DNA of 64,000 bases from Liriodendron chinense (lineage: Eukaryota > Streptophyta > Magnoliopsida > Magnoliales > Magnoliaceae): positions 930,001 to 994,000 of the forward strand of contig PVNU02001548.1 of assembly GCA_003013855.2 (NCBI GenBank), given 5' to 3'. Under the pieces are notes generated by a model that was not told the origin of the DNA, searched no databases, and worked only from the letters and a program-made list of their open reading frames with translations. Position numbers and translations under genes: made by a program. This document shows, in pieces, positions 10,653 through 20,904 of this stretch; within the stretch, counting starts at the first letter, position 1, and the number at the start of each line of letters is the position of its first letter.

Positions 10653-10834
10653 CACACCTATCATCAGAAACTTAAGGCAAAAGAAAAAAGAAAAAGAAAA
10701 AGAAAAGAGGAGAAGGAAACGACTACATACCTCGCTGGTGGATAGAGATTGTTGGTAGAGAGTCGATGAAGACAAATCGCCGGTAGAGAGCCGTTGTCAA
10801 AAGGATCAACAAAGGAGATCTATTGCCGTTTGGG

Positions 10835-10838
<4 letters not shown>

Positions 10839-10882
<44 letters not shown>
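10839..10882. repeat. (GA)n microsatellite in CACTA element
   Basis: Twenty-two uninterrupted GA dinucleotides. It lies upstream of the MYB fragment (minus orientation), where 5' UTRs of plant genes often carry GA/CT runs, so it may have been captured with that gene's leader. Confidence 0.9.
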
Positions 10883-10885
<3 letters not shown>

Positions 10886-10972
10886 AGGCAGGGCTGAAAT
10901 TTGGGGTTTCGGGCGGGGTTGGGATTTGGGGATTTTATTTCTGGCGGGAGTAGGGACGCGGATTAGCTACTG

Positions 10973-11494
10973 GCAGGTTGGAGTAGCGATTTTAGCTACT
11001 GAAGTGATGTCATCATGTTTTGTGGGCTTCAGCATGATGTATGTGTTGTATCCAAACCATCCATTCGTTGGGAGAAATCATTTCAAGGCATGAATCAAAG
11101 AACGAGGTAGATCCAAACCTTAAGTGGACCCCACCACAGAAAACAGTGGGGAAGTGACATCCGCCGTTGAAAACTTCTTAGGGACCGATTAAGTTTTCGA
11201 TCAAGCTGATATTTGTGTTTTACCTTCCTCCATGTCCGTGTGAACATATAAACAGGTTGGATCTCGAATAAACATCATGGTGGGCCTAGGAAGTTTTCAA
11301 TGGTGGATGTCACTGTCCCCACTGTTTTATGTGGTGAGGTCCACTTGAGATTTGGATCTGCCTCATTCTTTGAGTCATACCCTAAAATGGTCTCTCCAAA
11401 TGGATGGACGGTGTGAATACAACACATACATCATGCTGAGGCCCACAGAACATGGTGACGTCACTTTAGTAGCGAGATTCGCTACTCAACCTGT
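10973..11494. repeat. Foldback element with >100-bp terminal inverted repeats
   Basis: The left arm (ggcaggttggagtagcga.. through ..gatgtatgtgttgtatcca) is repeated in inverted orientation at the right end (..atacaacacatacatcatgc through tagcgag..caacctgtc), over about 110 bp with scattered mismatches. It belongs to the same loose family as the foldbacks in the CTNIP units. No clear target duplication was seen. Confidence 0.75.
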
Positions 11495-11812
11495 CAGTAT
11501 TTAATCTACGTCCCGGGAGTAGGGTTTTCAGCGATTTGGGTAGGGACATACTACCACTATCCAGGGGCTAGTGGTCGGTGCTCTATGGGCCCCACTAAGA
11601 TATATGTATTTTATCCATGCCGCCCAGCAATTTTTACAGATCATTTTAGTACTTCATCCATAAAACGAGGCAGTTCTAAATCTCAGGTGGACCACAACAA
11701 GGTCAAACAGTAGTGATTTAAATGTCTACCATTAAAAACCACGTCCTAGGGCCCACTGTAATGTTTACTTCACATCCAACCTATTAATTAGGTCACACTT
11801 CACATCCAATAT

Positions 11813-12244
11813 TTTGTGGGCCCCACCATGATGCATGTGTTGTATCCACACCGTCCATCCATTTGGAGAGATCATTTTATGGCATGTGCCAAAGAATGAG
11901 TCAGATCCAAATTAGGAGTGGACCCCACCACAAAAATTGGTGAAGATTGAACGCCTACCATTAAAAACTTCCAAGGGCCATAGAAGTCTTCAGCCAAGCT
12001 GATATTTGTGTTTTCCCTTCGTTAATGTTTGTGTTAACTTATGAACAAATTGGATCTCAAATTAACAATCATGGTGGACCCTAAGAAGGTTTCAGTGGTG
12101 GGCGTCACTCTCCCCATTGTTTCCTGTGGTGGGTTCACTCGTGCTTTAGATCTACCTCATTCTTTGGTGCATGCTCCAAATTGATCTCCCCAAATGGATG
12201 GACGGTGTGGCTACACCACATACATCATGGTGGGGCCCACAAAC
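11813..12244. repeat. Foldback (MITE-like) element, gggccccaccatgatg family
   Basis: Left arm ttttgtgggccccaccatgatg and right arm catcatggtggggcccacaaac are inverted copies over about 60 bp. The interior has the family words aagctgatatttgtgttttccc and tggatctcaaattaac. Confidence 0.75.
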
Positions 12245-12407
12245 ACCGTTTCCTATCATGTGGTCCACCTGAGATTTGGATCTACCTAATTTTTTGGACC
12301 ACATCCTAAAATGGGCTAGAAAAATGGATAAACCACTGGATAAACATCAAATCATTAAGGTGGTCGCAAGGTAAGGGATTAGGAAGGTGCATCATTGGCT
12401 CAAATCG

Positions 12408-13274
12408 AGCGATCATCAGTAATGCAGACTATTCAATCATCGATCGAGAACTTAATGAAACGATTTACATTGGTTTGTATAGTTTAATCGTTGATTGGAT
12501 GTTGCTCAGATGGTCGACAATACTTTGCATCGTCTGATCATTGATTAAGAGGTCAATCGGGTAACCATCAGTGATGTGCACTATTCGATCGTCGATCGGG
12601 GACTTGTTGAAATGATCTACGATGGTTTTCATCGTTCAATAGAAGATTGGATGTTGATTGGATGGTTAACAATACTTTATGTCATCCGATCGTTGGTTAG
12701 GAGGTCGATCGGGCGATCGTCAGTGATGTACACCATTCGATCGTCGATTGGGGACTTGATGACACGACCTATGGTGGTCTATACCGTTCGATCGTTGATT
12801 AGAGGTTGATCAAATGGCTGACATCACTTTGTGTCTTCCGATGATTGATTGGGAGGTCGATCGAGTGATCATTGGTAATGCACATTGTTCGGTTGTCAAT
12901 GGAGAACTTAATGAAATGATCTATGTTGGTTCGTACCATTCGATCGTTGAGCGGAGGTTGATCGAATGGTCGACAACACTTTGTGTCATCTCATCATTGA
13001 TTGAGAGGTCGATTGGGCAATTGTCAGTGATGTGCATTGTTCAATCGTCGATCGGGGTCTTGATGAAGCGATGTACGATGCTTTTTACCATTCGCTGGAG
13101 GATTGGAGGTTGATCGGATGGTCGATAGCACTTTTTGTCGTCCGATCGTTGATTGGGAGGTCGATCGGGGTGATCGTCGTTGATGTGCACCATTCGATCA
13201 TCGATCGAGGACTTGATGACATGATATATGGCGGTTTATATTATTCGATCGTTGATTGGAGATTGATTGTATGA
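12408..13274. repeat. ~153-bp minisatellite, about six copies
   Basis: Copies start near 12408, 12560, 12711, 12866, 13017 and 13171, each with a (g/c)atcgtcagtgatgtgcac-like start and a gaggtcgatcggg end. Because 153 is a multiple of three, frames stay open across units and give repeated 76-99-codon ORFs (12576-12809, 12814-13113, 13032-13274). The ORFs diverge by substitutions typical of drift, and start codons are repeat-derived. They are treated as repeat, not genes. Confidence 0.85.
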
Positions 13275-15345
13275 CACATTTCTTGGATTTTCATGAGGTC
13301 AGTGAGTCGCAGTGCAATTTTGAACAAAACATTTGGCTCAATTTAGAATTCTGATCTAGTTACTTTATTCTACTCATTAATATCTTTGATTTGATTGGTC
13401 ACTCACCTCGATTGGATTTCGAATGAGAAAGATATTGGGTGGACAAAATTGATCATCAACAATATGATGGGTCATATCTTGCAATCCAACAGTTAGATTT
13501 GAGTAAAATTTAGTCTAAACATCTGAAGTCATTTACTCTTCAATGTTGACAGATCAGATTGTCCAAAATCTGTCTAAATCTAGACAAATTGATCATGCTC
13601 ATTTAAATAGTGTTTTGGATGGATCTAATTTGTTTCATGTCAGATTGGGCTGAATTTCTCAATTTTTTTCAATCTCAAAAAATTAATTTTAAATATTTTT
13701 TTTCAAACATTTCAATTTTTTTAAAAAGCTTAATTTTTTTTTTAAAATCTCAGTCTTTTTTAAAATCCCAATTGTTTTTTTTTTTTTCCGAACTTTTGAA
13801 CTTTTTCAAACTTATCATAAAACGTTTTTTTTCAAAATAATCAATTTTATTCAAACATATCAATTTTTTCAAGATGTAATTTTTTTAAATGTTTTTTTTT
13901 TTCCAAATTTCAATTGTTTTTTTCAAAATCTATTTTTTTTCAAACATTACAAAAAAAATTCCAAACTTTTAAACTTTTTCTTTTCTCTCAATCACAATTT
14001 TTTAAAATATTTAACACCATTATTGCAATTATAGGAAATTTTGGGCTCATACCATAAAATAATTTGAAAAAATGTATGGATGGTGTGGATAAAACACATA
14101 CATCATGGTAGGGCCCATAAAGCACCGATCAGTACTAACTAGTAGCTAGTCAGGGTCACTAGCCAATCCATACACTCTACTTTAACCGTGTGAGTACCAA
14201 GTTGAAATATTTTATGTATATTATATATCCCGTTCATCTATTCTTAAATATCATTTTATGATGCCATACCAAATCTCAAGGCTTAAAATCTAAATCTCAA
14301 CAACTAAATTAGAGTTTAGGGTCCAATGACTGCACATTTCTTAGATTTTCATGAGGTCAGCAAGTCCCAATGCAATTTTGAACAAAACATTTGTATCAAT
14401 TTAGAATTTTCATCCAGTAATTACTTTATTCTACTCATCAATATCTTCGATTTGACTAGTCACTACTCACCTTGATCGGATTTCGAATGAGAAAGATATT
14501 AGGCGGACAAAATTGATCAACAATATGATGGGTCATATCTTGCAATCCAATAGTTAGATTTGACTAAAATTTAATCTAAACGTCTGAAGTCATTTACTAT
14601 TCAATCTTGACCGATCAGATTGTCCAAAATCTGTCTAGATCTAGACAAACTAATCGTGCCCATTTAAAGAGTGTTTTGGACGGATCTAATTTGTTTCATG
14701 TCAGATTGGGCTGAATTTTGTTCTATAACCTATTCAGCATGTTCCAAATATATTTGACCGTTCAGATCAACTTTACGATTACCTGATTATAGAATCTAAT
14801 CAATCTCATCATTATAAGTTATTCTTGTAATTACACATCATTATACTTAGGCCCTCATTTTTTGTAGAAGTGAATTAACTTGTGGGTATGCATAAACCAA
14901 TATGATAAACTCAATGACTGTAATTTTTTACTTTCAACCATTCAATAAATGTCCACTAGTAAATTTTGTTCACTCATTTCAAATTTCTTAATTTTTTTCA
15001 ATCTCAAAAAAATATTTTTAAATATTTTTTTTCAAACATTTCAATTTTGTTAAAAAGCTCAATTTTTTTTTTCAAAATCTCAGTCTTTTTTAAAATCGAA
15101 ATTGTTTTTTTTTTTCCAAACTTTTAAACTTTTTCAAACTTATCATAAAACATTTTTTTCAAATTTATCAATTCTATTCAAACATATCAATTTTTTCAAG
15201 ATGTAATTTTTTAAAATGTTTTTTTTTCTAAATTTCAATTGTTTTTTTCAAAATCTATTTTTTTTTTCCAAACATTGCCAAATAATTTCCAAACTTTTAA
15301 ACTTTTTCTTTTATTGAAATCAAAATTTTTTAAAATATTTAATTT
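13275..15345. repeat. ~1.05-kb tandem duplication of T-rich DNA
   Basis: 13275-14000 and 14335-15345 share ordered blocks: a cacatttctt(a/g)gattttcatgaggtcag start, a gatcagattgtccaaaatctg block, then long T-rich stretches with tttcaaac words. The copy at 14335 has extra sequence (about 14720-14980). Nothing coding was recognised. Confidence 0.75.
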
Positions 15346-15511
15346 TCTTATTCAAAATATTAATTTTTCTGTCAAAACCCCAGTGATTTTTTAAATCTCA
15401 ATTTTTCTCAAATATCGCCCATTTTCTTTTTTCAAAATCCTAGTTTTCTTTATAAAACGTTAGCTATTTTTTTTTAAATCATAATTTTTTTAAATGTTGG
15501 ATTTTCAAGAA

Positions 15512-16019
15512 TTCGACGGTTCTAGGCCGTCGATGCTTTAAAGGCGCTATAATTGACGGCTTTAGACCGTCGCTTTTTTTCGTGCGTAAACGAAAATTTT
15601 CGCGCGTAAACAAATTTTTTCGCGCACTAATTTCCGGCTGTGCTAATTCGACGGTCCTTAACCGTCGAATGTAATGCCCTTAATTCGACGTCTTTGGACC
15701 GTCGAATTTTTTCGCGTGTTAAATTCGACTGAGCTAATTCGACTGTCAGTAACAGTCGAATTTTAGGTCGTAAATTCGACGATTCTGGACCGTCGAATTT
15801 TTTCACGCGTTAATTCGACTGAGCTTATTCGACTGTCACTAACAGTCGAATTTAAGGTCCTACATTCGACGTCTTTGGACCGTCGAATTTTTTCTAGCGT
15901 TAATTTCGACTGAGCTAATTCGACTGTCACTAACAGTCGAATTTCAGGTCCTTAATTCGACGAGTCTGGACCGTCGAATTTTTTCGCGCCTAATATTCGA
16001 CGGTTCAGGACCGTCGAAT
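15512..16019. repeat. Right subterminal palindrome array of CACTA element
   Basis: About eleven palindromes like those at the left end. Two classes alternate: halves GACGGTC or GACGTC-type paired with GACCGTC, and halves GACTGTC paired with GACAGTC (near 15737, 15827 and 15918). In the second class both halves carry the matching change, so the dyad symmetry is kept. Intervening spacers contain cgcgcgtaa/ttttttcgcgc words. Confidence 0.85.
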
Positions 16020-16056
16020 GATGGAGTCGAGTTTAGCGCTTTTTCACGTAGTGTTG

Positions 16057-16155
16057 GATTGCCTCTTTTGTGTGTCGGTTTGCTTTTGTGATTGCCATTG
16101 AGGTGTGTTCCTCACCTGCTTTGATTGCTTCCGCTGCGGGGTCCTAACCCCAACA
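16057..16155 (+). repeat. Right LTR of short LTR element, right piece
   Basis: Continuation of the LTR begun at 2033, ending CCCCAACA. It is followed by CAAAT (16156-16160), the right target-site duplication of the LTR element, and by the right half of the MITE (to about 16201). Confidence 0.85.
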
Positions 16156-16674
16156 CAAATATCATGAGAATTCATGATGTTTTGGTGCGACCAAACACAC
16201 CTTAATAGATTGAAAGACATTGACCATATGATACGTCTTGATATTAATTAACTTGGAATTGCCCATTGGAGAGAAATCATTGTCTATTTATTTGGTGGTA
16301 CCCACCACAGATGGATGAGAATCTTATAGATTGAAAGATGTTGACCCTATAATATGGTATTGGTGGCCCACAAAAGAAACTATGTGAAAAAAACTCTACG
16401 ATCAACTTTCAACAGAAAAAAAGTTCAATATTCAAGGGTTAGGTTCTTTCAATCAAGTAGGTTATAACTGGGCATCCGTTATAAACATAAGCGGTCTACC
16501 TTACAATGGGCCATGCAATCCGGCAAATTCATCAAGAAATGAAGAATTTCCAAATTTATTCGTTGAAGTAAAAAAAATACAATCAATCTGTTAGTGTAAT
16601 GGTAGTTGCGAAACGGCATTCTCTTGTGTGGCTGATCTTGGGCACTTTGCACCCAACTCAACCCATGAAGAAGA

Positions 16675-17019
16675 TCACGACTGTTGATGTTGGAGCTGAG
16701 TTTCTTTATCGATATCAGCAGCGTCAGGACGGATGATCATCTCATGATTATCAAGTGGCCCAGTTGGGGCATGGATCGCGAAGTTCCTCTGATTGAGTGG
16801 GCATGGACGGCCACCCTTCCTCGGCACATATGTGCACCCGGAAGGACCCGAAGACGCTACGGGGCCTTTTTGTAGGGATTCTAGAAGTAGAGATCCTTCC
16901 ATCAATTGCCATTGATCTCCGTTGAGAGGCCTTGTGGCCGTTACTGATCGGACGGTTGAGATCAAGAGGATAAAAATGATAGATATGAACTGTGAGAGAT
17001 TTGTTCTCTGAGAAGCCAT
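16675..17019 (-). CDS. CTNIP/SCREW-type secreted peptide precursor a1
   Basis: A 114-residue, single-exon pre-propeptide. Residues 1-28 form a signal peptide (hydrophobic core FISIIFILLIS at 11-21, likely cut near VTA/TR). The conserved C-terminal block starts at LLLESLQKGP (44-53), runs through SSGPSGCTYVP, and has Cys62 and Cys73 ten residues apart, then NFAIHAP (79-85). This is the layout of CTNIP/SCREW phytocytokines, whose secreted C-terminal peptide with two cysteines is perceived by the receptor kinase HSL3/NUT and acts in immunity and water-loss control. The name-giving CTNIP is CTYVP here. An extra tail (86-114) follows. The start is the only Met before the signal peptide; a TATA box lies 82 bp upstream. 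Protein a3 is identical. Confidence 0.85.
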   Translation of the reverse strand: MASQRTNLSQFISIIFILLISTVRSVTATRPLNGDQWQLMEGSLLLESLQKGPVASSGPSGCTYVPRKGGRPCPLNQRNFAIHAPTGPLDNHEMIIRPDAADIDKETQLQHQQS

Positions 17020-17100
17020 GATTGTGAAGAAAGATATAGAGTATTCTTGAGGTGGGCTGAGGGTTTTGATGATGATGAAGGGAGAGAAGGGATGGTGAGA

Positions 17101-17110
17101 TTTATATATA
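17101..17110 (-). promoter_or_regulatory. TATA box of CTNIP a1
   Basis: TTTATATATA on the plus strand (TATATATAAA reading with the gene), 82 bp before the start codon. It is at the same spacing in a2, a3, c1 and c2. Confidence 0.7.
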
Positions 17111-17173
17111 GGCTCTGTGGAGAGAATGTGTGTGCGCTTTAACTTTTAACTTTTAAGGAGACCTTATGACTGA

Positions 17174-17200
17174 GACTCGGTTTAAAGAGAAAACCGAGTC
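17174..17200. promoter_or_regulatory. Palindrome in CTNIP a1 promoter
   Basis: GACTCGGTTT, seven bases, then AAACCGAGTC: a perfect 10-bp inverted repeat about 155-180 bp upstream of the a1 start. The a3 and c1/c2 promoters keep it with one or a few mismatches, a2 has GACTCGATTT on one side. It may bind a dimeric factor; no factor is assigned. Confidence 0.5.
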
Positions 17201-18547
17201 GAGTTCAGATTTCAACGCGTTTTTGTGATGACCAGCAAATATGGACTTTGATTTGTTCTATAATGTCATTGCTTGAATTGAAAATCTCTCAGTTTCTCCC
17301 TCCAACATATCAATATGTAGAGCCATCTTCCCACGTGGCATGGTATTTATCATTGTGGACCGTCCATTTTATTTCCCTTCCCTGGATGGGAAATGGTTTG
17401 AAGTACGTGGACATGGCTAATCCTAGCCGTCTGATCTAGAGTCTTCAAAGCAATTGATGGTAGGGAATGAAAATGGTTTACAGTTGATATTATGTGCGAA
17501 TGGTAAAGCAAAAGGTAATGTTTAGGATTGGGTGTGGTAATAAAGGATAGCTGTCCATGATGGGTCCCACTGGATGGGTGGTTTGAATTCATACACAAGC
17601 CTATCAAGCGTAATATTGAAGAAAGATGGCTCTACCACTGAATGGATGGTTAGATTTCTCTGATCCTGTTGATTCTGGACCTATAGTTGATCGACAATGT
17701 AGTGATCCACTACATCAACGGTCCTGATTAAAAGACAAGATTGACACGTGTATGGTCTGTTACTTTTTCTATTTAAGCAATTAGGTGGAGGAGACGTCGA
17801 GATGCATGAGAGAGATTTCTCAGATGCAACGGGCATCAACCTAAGCGGTAGGGTACTTGTCACGGGTATCTCAAGGTCAGATAATCCGGTAGACACGGAC
17901 CGGAATCTATCTGCAAGACCTGGGTCCACCTTCTTTTGCGTGTGTGATGTTCTAAAATAGACTTTCGTCCGTCAGATTATCCTTCTCATGTCCGACCTCA
18001 CAGTTCAAAACTCAGGTGGGCCATTCATCAGTGAAACAATGTAAATCACCCCTTAAAAACTATTGAGTTCAGGCCGTGGGGCCCTCCTGAGTTCCGGATA
18101 ATGCTGATTTTAGGACTACCTAGCTATTCATCTCGGTGGGGCACACATGATGGAATATAGGCACCACATGTGGGCCCATAATCATTCAACGGTTAAGATT
18201 TCCATTCTTACGATTTTCATTTGTGTGGCCCACATGAGTTTTGAATCTGCTGCCTAACTTTGGGATCCTGTCCAATTGAGAGTGAGAATTTATGTGGGGC
18301 CCATAGAGATGGCAGTACTGAGAAAACTCCATCCATTATTTTCTCAAACTAACGGTAGGACAGGAATAGTCAGCTACAAATCTCATGTGGGCCGTATGAT
18401 AGAAACAGCGTAGTTGCCTACCATTGGATGATATTGTGGCTACCGTTTATCCCTGTCGCCTATTGTGAGGTTGAGAAAGCAACCGACGGCGTGTATTTCT
18501 CAGGGCATCCCTGTGGGCCCCAAAGCCGCGTCCCTGCTAGCCAAGGA
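17201..18547. other. Upstream and spacer DNA of unit 1, no gene recognised
   Basis: Shared with units 2 and 3, and its first ~900 bp also with the region upstream of c1. Several 60-85-codon open frames occur on both strands and are kept in the copies because the DNA is nearly identical; none has a recognisable domain, so none is annotated. Confidence 0.5.
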
Positions 18548-19029
18548 ATCGGATTGCCTACTGAGTAAACCCTGTGGGGTCCACCGTGTGATTTATGTAT
18601 TTTATCCACTCCGTCCATCCATTTTATCAGATAAGTTTATGGTTTGTTTTAAAAAATGAAGCATACAAAAATCCTAGAGTGCAACACACCACAGGAAATA
18701 GTATGCATTTAACTTCTACCGTTGAAAATTTCTTGGGGGCCATGGAAGTTTTGGATCAAGCTGATATTTTTGTTTTCCCTTCATCCATCTATTTGTGATC
18801 TTATGAAAAGGCTGGATGACAAATAAACATTACTGGAGGCCCTAGTAAGGTTTCAATGGTCGAAATAATTATTTCCACTGTTTTTTGTGGTCTGGTCCAC
18901 TTGAGCTTTCTATGTGCTTAAATTTTGGGGTCAACACCTAAAATGATCTGTAAAAAATGATGGACGTAGTGGATAAACAATATACATTCAAGGTGGGCCC
19001 AACTGAGTTTACTCAGTACGCAATCCGAT
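18548..19029. repeat. Foldback element in unit 1
   Basis: Ends atcggattgcctactgag and ctcagtacgcaatccgat are inverted copies, and the inverted similarity continues through ggggtccaccgtg../..ggtgggccc and the ttatccact..gtccatc words, about 75 bp per arm. The interior carries the family phrase caagctgatatttttgttttccc. Copies: 33774-34270, 36292-36761, 59246-59727. Confidence 0.75.
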
Positions 19030-20515
19030 TTCGCTCGCTGAAGGGACGTAGTAAATTCATAATACACGCCCGGGAGAAACGATTACATGCAATATTTTAC
19101 GTGAACATACAGCGTTTTTGTTTTCCACTAAAGTGCCACTTCTGTATAACATCTAAGCGGTTTAGAATGTGGGTCACATCGTGAAGATCATCTGGAACAA
19201 AAACCAGGATGCTCCATTCATCAGGCGGGCTAAACAAATGAAATCAATTTACAACCAATGGTCTGATTTAAAGTATTGTGTCGCTCACCTGATTAGTGAA
19301 ACATTCAAATTTTTGCTCTAAGTGATCTGCACGATGTGGCCCACTCTTTTTACGGATTGGATTTTCATTGGAGTAGAACAATCTCCCTACGGTACACTTA
19401 GTAGGGTGACTTACCATGCCGACCGTCCATCTACCAGTCTCAACTGTGAATGGAAAATGGTTAAAGTACAAATTGATCTCATAATCCTAGCCGTCTGATC
19501 ATTGATTCCAGACTGAGGTGCAGATAACCAAACCGGCTTGTTAGCATATGCAAACAATCAGTTAGGTGATCATAGCCGTTGATAAGTTGGGTCACAAGTT
19601 TTTTGCTCACTGAACATAGACCACTCGTTTATTATTTTCAAAATCATCCATTTCAGTCTTATTGATTCAACACTAGAGAGAGTTTATAGTATATGCTTCA
19701 AGGCGCTGATGCAAGACGAGCATCAAGCACCTTTCTATCACACATGGATAAGAAATAGCCTAAATAAAAGTTGTTAAAACTCAACAAGGTTCAACCAATT
19801 GACCAATTAAATTGATTGATTGAAATTTCTATAGAAATTTCAGTTTGGTTGCTTGAGGGATAGGTCGAAATTAAGGTTCAATGGGTCGAAATTCAGTTTA
19901 GACAAGCTTAAATTGAGCTTTAATGTGTCGAAATTCATTTTGACAAGTCAAAAGATTGGGCCGACAAGTTGATGCTAAGATCAATGGATTTGCGGAAAAT
20001 TGCATAAATTCTCAAACTTGCATAAATTGTTTCTTTTTTTGTTTAGGACTTTCTTAATGCATTTTTTGAGTTCTGTTTAAGATTATATAAGGTTGTCAAG
20101 ACTCATTTTGATAATTCAACTTTAATATTATTAAATCAAAATTCAACTTTTGTTATTTTCTTCTCATGAATTTGAGAATTCTTTTGTGGATTTAAGAGCG
20201 CATTGTGAATTCAAAGTATTTATCCATGAGAAAGATGATGATAGACCTTATCACGTCCTTCCTTGCATCAGTGGCCCACCGGACCAGCATTCCCATCATC
20301 ATAGATAATTATATTGGACGTGCAAGCAACCATTTCTAGGATTGGACGTGAGAAATGCTGGTAAAACTCATTTTCCAACATAGCTGTGAATTCATATAAA
20401 TACAATTAAAAAATCATCATTAATTAGTTACATCAAATGTAGTTAAAAAGGTTGTTTACAACATGCTGCTGATCATGTACACTATAATCAAGACCGTTGA
20501 TCTAGGTGACCAGTT
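19030..20515. other. AT-rich spacer, no gene recognised
   Basis: No coding sequence, RNA gene or element ends recognised. It is conserved in all three units as part of the tandem duplication. Confidence 0.5.
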
Positions 20516-20791
20516 TCATTCGGACCCACTCGCCACAGTGGGGGCATGGACCACAAAGTTCTTCGCATTGAGTGGGCATCGACGGCCACCATTTCTTGGC
20601 ACGTACGTGCACCCTGATGGTCCCGAAGGTGTTACTGGGCCTCTCTGTAAAGATTCTAACAGAAGAACTCCGTTCTTCGATCCCCATTCTCTGTCGAAAG
20701 GCCTTGCAGCAATGAGCGGTCGGATAGTCGAGATCGATAGGATGAAAATGATGGAGATTAGTGGCAAGATTTTTGTTTTGTAGGAAGCCAT
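20516..20791 (-). CDS. CTNIP/SCREW-type secreted peptide precursor b1 (shortened C terminus)
   Basis: A 91-residue precursor of the second subtype. The signal peptide is residues 1-28 (core LISIIFILSIS), followed by LLLESLQRGP (43-52), PSGPSGCTYVP, Cys61 and Cys72, and NFVVHAP (78-84). Compared with b2 and b3 (101 residues) a 16-bp deletion near 20525 shifts the frame after residue 90, replacing the last eleven residues by a single Glu and a stop. The two-cysteine block is untouched. It differs from b2/b3 in the core: SGPSG instead of SGRSG, GGRRC instead of GGHRC. A TATA-like TATATAC lies about 115 bp upstream with four W-box cores beyond it. Role as for a1: a secreted signalling peptide, by family. 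Confidence 0.83.
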   Translation of the reverse strand: MASYKTKILPLISIIFILSISTIRPLIAARPFDREWGSKNGVLLLESLQRGPVTPSGPSGCTYVPRNGGRRCPLNAKNFVVHAPTVASGSE

Positions 20792-20904
20792 TTCTTGGAA
20801 GAAATTTTCTTTTTTTATTATTATTATTTTCTGAGTAGAGAAGATGAGGATTTTGAGCTTTGGTGATGAAAGGATGGTGGTTTGAGGAATGAAGAGGGTG
20901 TATG

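Larger units (their letters stand above)
11573..14127. repeat. Outer inverted repeat pair enclosing foldback and minisatellite
   Basis: The left arm begins ggtcggtgctctatgggccc and the right arm ends gggcccataaagcaccgatc, i.e. an inverted pair of at least ~50 bp. Between them lie the foldback 11813-12244 and the 153-bp minisatellite. It may be one foldback element expanded by internal insertions. Confidence 0.55.
2599..16053. mobile_element. CACTA (En/Spm-type) transposon, 13,455 bp, gene-capturing
   Basis: The ends are CACTACGTGAAAAAGC and its exact reverse complement; the inverted repeat extends to 28 bp with two mismatches (2599-2626 and 16026-16053). A TTG target duplication flanks it. 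Both ends carry arrays of ~24-bp palindromes, as expected for subterminal transposase-binding repeats of CACTA elements. Unit 3 keeps the empty site. No transposase (TNP2-like) or TnpA-like reading frame was recognised in the interior, so it is probably non-autonomous. The interior holds exon fragments of several unrelated genes on the minus strand, minisatellites, foldback elements and T-rich DNA. It inserted after the unit 1/unit 3 duplication, so it is the youngest large insertion here. Confidence 0.93.

Noticed and set aside
12576..13274. Three similar plus-strand ORFs of 76-99 codons
   Set aside because: They run through the 153-bp minisatellite in different frames; the similarity comes from the repeat.
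2599..16053. Possible transposase gene in the CACTA element
   Set aside because: No long frame and no recognisable TNP2 blocks on either strand; degenerate remains below recognition cannot be excluded.
17748..17960. 70-codon plus-strand ORF present in all three units (also 32966 and 58446)
   Set aside because: The units are almost identical at DNA level, so conservation has no weight; the protein has no recognisable feature.
20463..20783. Plus-strand ORF overlapping b1 (also at 38225 and 61222)
   Set aside because: It is the shadow of the CTNIP gene on the other strand, which has a signal peptide and family motif.
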